Source: Chitinophaga pinensis
Lineage (GTDB): Bacteria > Bacteroidota > Bacteroidia > Chitinophagales > Chitinophagaceae
Assembly: GCA_945872805.1 (NCBI GenBank)
Contig: CAMCBE010000062.1
Location: 1 to 8,678, forward strand
Length of the DNA: 8,678 nt
Direction: 5' to 3'
Both the position numbers and the translations under genes were made by a program. The stretch's first letter is position 1, and each line of letters starts with the position of its first letter. The notes beneath the pieces were generated by a model. That model saw only the letters and a program-made list of their open reading frames with translations, did no database searches and was not told the DNA's origin. Of the stretch, positions 5,993-8,678 are shown one piece after another.

Positions 5993-8221
5993 ATGAGAAT
6001 TTCTGTACTTGTTGCAGTTTTGTTTTTGGCTATCACACATGTCGTAGCCCAAGAAAAATTAATCGGATTTACTCTAAGGCATGCATCTAAACAATTGGAG
6101 CTTGAAAAGAAGTTCGATTCGATGGTGTCAGCTGCTAACCAGGATACCTGGATGAAATTTTTAACTTCAAGGCCCCATCATGTTGGTTCGATTCAGGGGA
6201 AAGCAAATGCGGAATACATGGCTAATTTATTTAAGCAATGGGGATATGAGACTGAGATTGCAATGTATTATGTATTGTTTCCAACCCCTAAATCAAGGCT
6301 TCTTGAATTGCTTGGTGATGCACCTTACAGAGCTAAGTTAGAGGAAACGACTGTTGAAGGAGATAGAACTTCAGGTCAGAAATCTGAACAGCTACCATCA
6401 TATAATGCCTACTCTGCAGATGGTGATGTAACTGCTGAATTGGTATTTGTAAACAGAGGTATTCCTGCAGATTATGAAGTACTTGAAAGAATGGGAATTG
6501 ATGTAAAAGGAAAAATAGTTATTGCAAAATATGGGGGGTCTTGGCGTGGAATAAAACCTAAAGTTGCCGCTGAGCATGGTGCCATAGGATGTATAATATA
6601 TTCCGACCCTAAGGATGACGGATACGTTCAAGGAGATGTATATCCTAAAGGGCCATTTAGACCGCAACAAGGTGTTCAGCGAGGTTCAGTAATGGATATG
6701 CCTATATATCCTGGGGATCCTACCACCCCTGGTTATGGTTCAACTAAAGAAGTAAAACGATTAGCTCGGGAAGACGTTCATACTATTATGAAGATTCCGG
6801 TGCTTCCTATTTCATATGAAGATGCATTGCCTTTACTCAGTTCTTTGACTGGTGAAGTGGTGCCAGATGCATGGAGAGGGGGCTTACCTATTACATATCA
6901 TGTTGGCCCAAGTATTTCCAAAGTCAGGTTAGCATTGAAATTTAATTGGGATATAAAACCTTTATATAATGTTATTGCCAAAATGAAAGGTGAAGCTTAC
7001 CCAGATGAATGGGTAATTCGCGGAAACCACCATGATGGTTGGGTGAATGGTGCTTCAGATCCAATAAGTGGAATGGTAGCAGAAATGGAGGAAGCTAGGA
7101 TAATTGGGGAGCTTTCAAAAAAAGGATTCAAACCACAACGGACATTAGTTTTTTGTGCTTGGGATGGTGAAGAACCTTCTTTGCTTGGCTCTACTGAGTG
7201 GGTTGAAGATCATGCTGTCGAATTGAAACAAAAAGCTGTAGCCTATTTAAATTCAGATGGTAATAGCAGAGGCTATTTTGGTTTTGGGGGTTCTCATGCC
7301 CTGGAACTTTTTTTCAATGAGGTTGCAAGGGATGTCAAGGATCCAGAAACCGGGGTTTCTGTGGGAGAAAGGCGGTATGCAAAGATGTTAGTAGATGCCG
7401 ATCCTAGTTCATTGTCAAAAATCATTGGCCAGAAAAATCTTACCATAGAGGCACTTGGGTCGGGATCTGATTTCTCGCCATTTTTCCAACACCTTGGAAT
7501 CCCCTCTGCGAATATTGGTTATGGTGGTGAAGGTGATGGAGGTGAATATCACTCTATATATGATTCGTATGATCATTTTATTCGATTTAAAGATCCTGGA
7601 TTTCAGTATGGATCAGCCTTAGTAAAAACGGCAGGAAGATCAATGCTTCGTTTAGCCAATGCAGATGTTTTACCTTTTGAATATACAACCCTTGTGAATA
7701 CAATTTCTGGTTATGTAACAGAGCTGAAAACAAGTTTAGATCAGATGAGGGTAGAAACAACTGCAGAAAATAAGTTAATTAAAGATGGGTTTTTTGACCT
7801 TGCAAAAGACCCACAACATAGCCTGGCAAATCCAAAAATTAAAGAAGCTGTGCCTTATTTGGATTTTAGCAAATTGGATAATGCTATGATTCAAGTTGAA
7901 GAAACTTCAACTCAATTAAGCGCATTACTACAAGAGTCACTTTCACTTAATCCAATAAAAGTGGAAGTGCTGAATTCTGTCTTATTTCATGCAGAACAGC
8001 AGCTGCTTGATGAAAAAGGCTTACCTCGTCGACCTTGGTATAAACACATGATTTATGCACCAGGCTTATACACGGGATATGGAGTGAAAACAATCCCTGG
8101 TGTTAGGGAAGGCATTGAGCAGCGCAATTGGAAGGAGGCTCAAGAGTTTATTGAAGTGGTCGCAGCACGTGTTTTAAATTTTAACCAGGCTTTGCAAAAA
8201 GGAGTCGCTGCCTTCAAATGA
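5993..8221 (+). CDS. Secreted M28 family zinc metallopeptidase, glutamate carboxypeptidase II-like
   Basis: This 742-residue exopeptidase has the full GCPII/transferrin-receptor layout. It comprises a signal peptide (1-19, cleavage likely after VVA, no lipobox Cys), a PA domain within about 145-290, the M28 catalytic domain at about 310-560 and a transferrin-receptor-like helical dimerization domain at about 590-740. All zinc-site residues are present with GCPII spacing: His346, Asp356 (bridging), catalytic base Glu393 with ligand Glu394 (WDGEEPSLLGSTEW), Asp422, and His520 (EYHSIYDSYDHF). It should be an active di-zinc peptidase of the periplasm or outside, trimming peptides. The Lys that senses the C-terminal glutamate in human GCPII (Lys699) is Gly695 here, followed by a conserved Tyr, so strict glutamate specificity is unlikely. 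The gene starts 63 nt after pntB; AGAAGGA is about 15 nt upstream, too far to be a standard Shine-Dalgarno sequence. Confidence 0.93.
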   Translation: MRISVLVAVLFLAITHVVAQEKLIGFTLRHASKQLELEKKFDSMVSAANQDTWMKFLTSRPHHVGSIQGKANAEYMANLFKQWGYETEIAMYYVLFPTPKSRLLELLGDAPYRAKLEETTVEGDRTSGQKSEQLPSYNAYSADGDVTAELVFVNRGIPADYEVLERMGIDVKGKIVIAKYGGSWRGIKPKVAAEHGAIGCIIYSDPKDDGYVQGDVYPKGPFRPQQGVQRGSVMDMPIYPGDPTTPGYGSTKEVKRLAREDVHTIMKIPVLPISYEDALPLLSSLTGEVVPDAWRGGLPITYHVGPSISKVRLALKFNWDIKPLYNVIAKMKGEAYPDEWVIRGNHHDGWVNGASDPISGMVAEMEEARIIGELSKKGFKPQRTLVFCAWDGEEPSLLGSTEWVEDHAVELKQKAVAYLNSDGNSRGYFGFGGSHALELFFNEVARDVKDPETGVSVGERRYAKMLVDADPSSLSKIIGQKNLTIEALGSGSDFSPFFQHLGIPSANIGYGGEGDGGEYHSIYDSYDHFIRFKDPGFQYGSALVKTAGRSMLRLANADVLPFEYTTLVNTISGYVTELKTSLDQMRVETTAENKLIKDGFFDLAKDPQHSLANPKIKEAVPYLDFSKLDNAMIQVEETSTQLSALLQESLSLNPIKVEVLNSVLFHAEQQLLDEKGLPRRPWYKHMIYAPGLYTGYGVKTIPGVREGIEQRNWKEAQEFIEVVAARVLNFNQALQKGVAAFK

Positions 8222-8678
8222 TACCATCAGAAATTTTTCTCTCCACTATGAGAGATTGTGCTGGATTTTCATTGTCAGCATTCGTTGATGCGCATGCTAA
8301 TCATGCAGTAGTTTCGATTAGAGCTAATGCCTCCAAGTTTGAGTACGCTTCTGCTTCCATCGAAAAAAGTTTGCTCACTTCTCCTGATGGAATTTTTGCA
8401 GAAGAAAATTTAGCAGGAAGTGTAGCATGGTGCGAAAATGCTTTCTACCTAAAACAAAGACCATCCTTTACCCTTGATCCCCTAGTTCATGCTGGAGCAT
8501 ACTATGTACAGGAAGCCTCTAGTATGTTTATTCACTATGGCTTGTCAACCATTCTTGCTGAACAACGTAACTTAAAGGCATTAGATCTTTGTGCAGCCCC
8601 TGGAGGCAAAACAACCTTATTGGCTTCACTTCCTCATTTCAGGTTGGTATTAGCAAATGAGATTATCCAGTCGAGAGT
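8218..8678 (+). CDS. RsmF-like rRNA cytosine-C5 methyltransferase, NOL1/NOP2/Sun family (3' end missing)
   Basis: The first 153 residues of a SAM-dependent RNA m5C methyltransferase are visible; the frame runs off the right edge without a stop. Members use two cysteines to methylate cytosine C5 in rRNA or tRNA. Visible marks are RPSFTLDPLVHAGAYYVQEA (81-100), which belongs to the family's conserved lead-in to the Rossmann fold, QEASSM (98-103), and the SAM-binding motif LDLCAAPGGKT (122-132), followed by the strand end LANE (145-148). The catalytic Pro-Cys and Thr-Cys motifs would lie beyond the window. The ATG at 8218 overlaps the TGA of the M28 gene (ATGA), which implies translational coupling. 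The N-terminal SIRANASK (33-40) resembles the SIRxNPxK of related proteins and supports this start. Whether the target is 16S C1407, as for E. coli RsmF, cannot be told. Confidence 0.9.
   Translation, partial: MIPSEIFLSTMRDCAGFSLSAFVDAHANHAVVSIRANASKFEYASASIEKSLLTSPDGIFAEENLAGSVAWCENAFYLKQRPSFTLDPLVHAGAYYVQEASSMFIHYGLSTILAEQRNLKALDLCAAPGGKTTLLASLPHFRLVLANEIIQSR

Noticed and set aside
6398..6670. Minus-strand open frame inside the M28 peptidase gene
   Set aside because: It is antisense to the PA domain of a gene with all expected motifs, and no protein family is recognizable.

Overview
The window is a gene-dense, AT-rich stretch in which all eight genes lie on the + strand with short gaps. 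Several things point to the phylum Bacteroidota. The first gene resembles the PafA alkaline phosphatase of Elizabethkingia and its relatives. A methyltransferase carries the KGHGxHSPFVFD N-terminus that I associate with this phylum. The proton-pumping transhydrogenase is split into three genes. Most starts lack a convincing Shine-Dalgarno sequence, and one upstream region holds a TAnnTTTG-type -7 box. I cannot place the organism below phylum.

Layout. Positions 2-799 hold the 3' part of a PafA-type alkaline phosphatase/phosphodiesterase gene; its start lies outside the window. Positions 827-2981 hold thyA (thymidylate synthase), folA (dihydrofolate reductase) and a class I SAM-dependent methyltransferase of unknown substrate, with gaps of 35 and 11 nt. 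Positions 3041-5929 hold the three-gene operon pntAA-pntAB-pntB, encoding the membrane NAD(P) transhydrogenase. A putative promoter box and a perfect 14-bp palindrome lie just in front of it. Positions 5993-8221 encode a secreted M28 metallopeptidase with the three-domain architecture of glutamate carboxypeptidase II (PA, peptidase, transferrin-receptor-like dimerization). From 8218 to the right edge is the 5' part of a NOL1/NOP2/Sun-type RNA cytosine methyltransferase (RsmF-like), whose start codon overlaps the peptidase stop codon.

Functional reading. ThyA makes dTMP and releases dihydrofolate, which FolA reduces with NADPH. The transhydrogenase next door uses the proton gradient to make NADPH. 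The order is therefore metabolically coherent, although the link between the two blocks is inference. The remaining genes are a periplasmic phosphatase, a secreted peptidase and an RNA-modifying enzyme, all of ordinary chromosomal type.

I found no RNA genes, mobile elements, CRISPR arrays, attachment sites or convincing terminators, and no intergenic stretch longer than 63 nt. I see no new defence or mobile system here. The points most worth a second look are in the details. The proton-channel histidine of the transhydrogenase appears to have moved from the beta to the alpha2 subunit. There is a palindrome at the pnt promoter. The peptidase lacks the lysine that gives human GCPII its glutamate preference. 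The methyltransferase has two motif-I-like glycine motifs.
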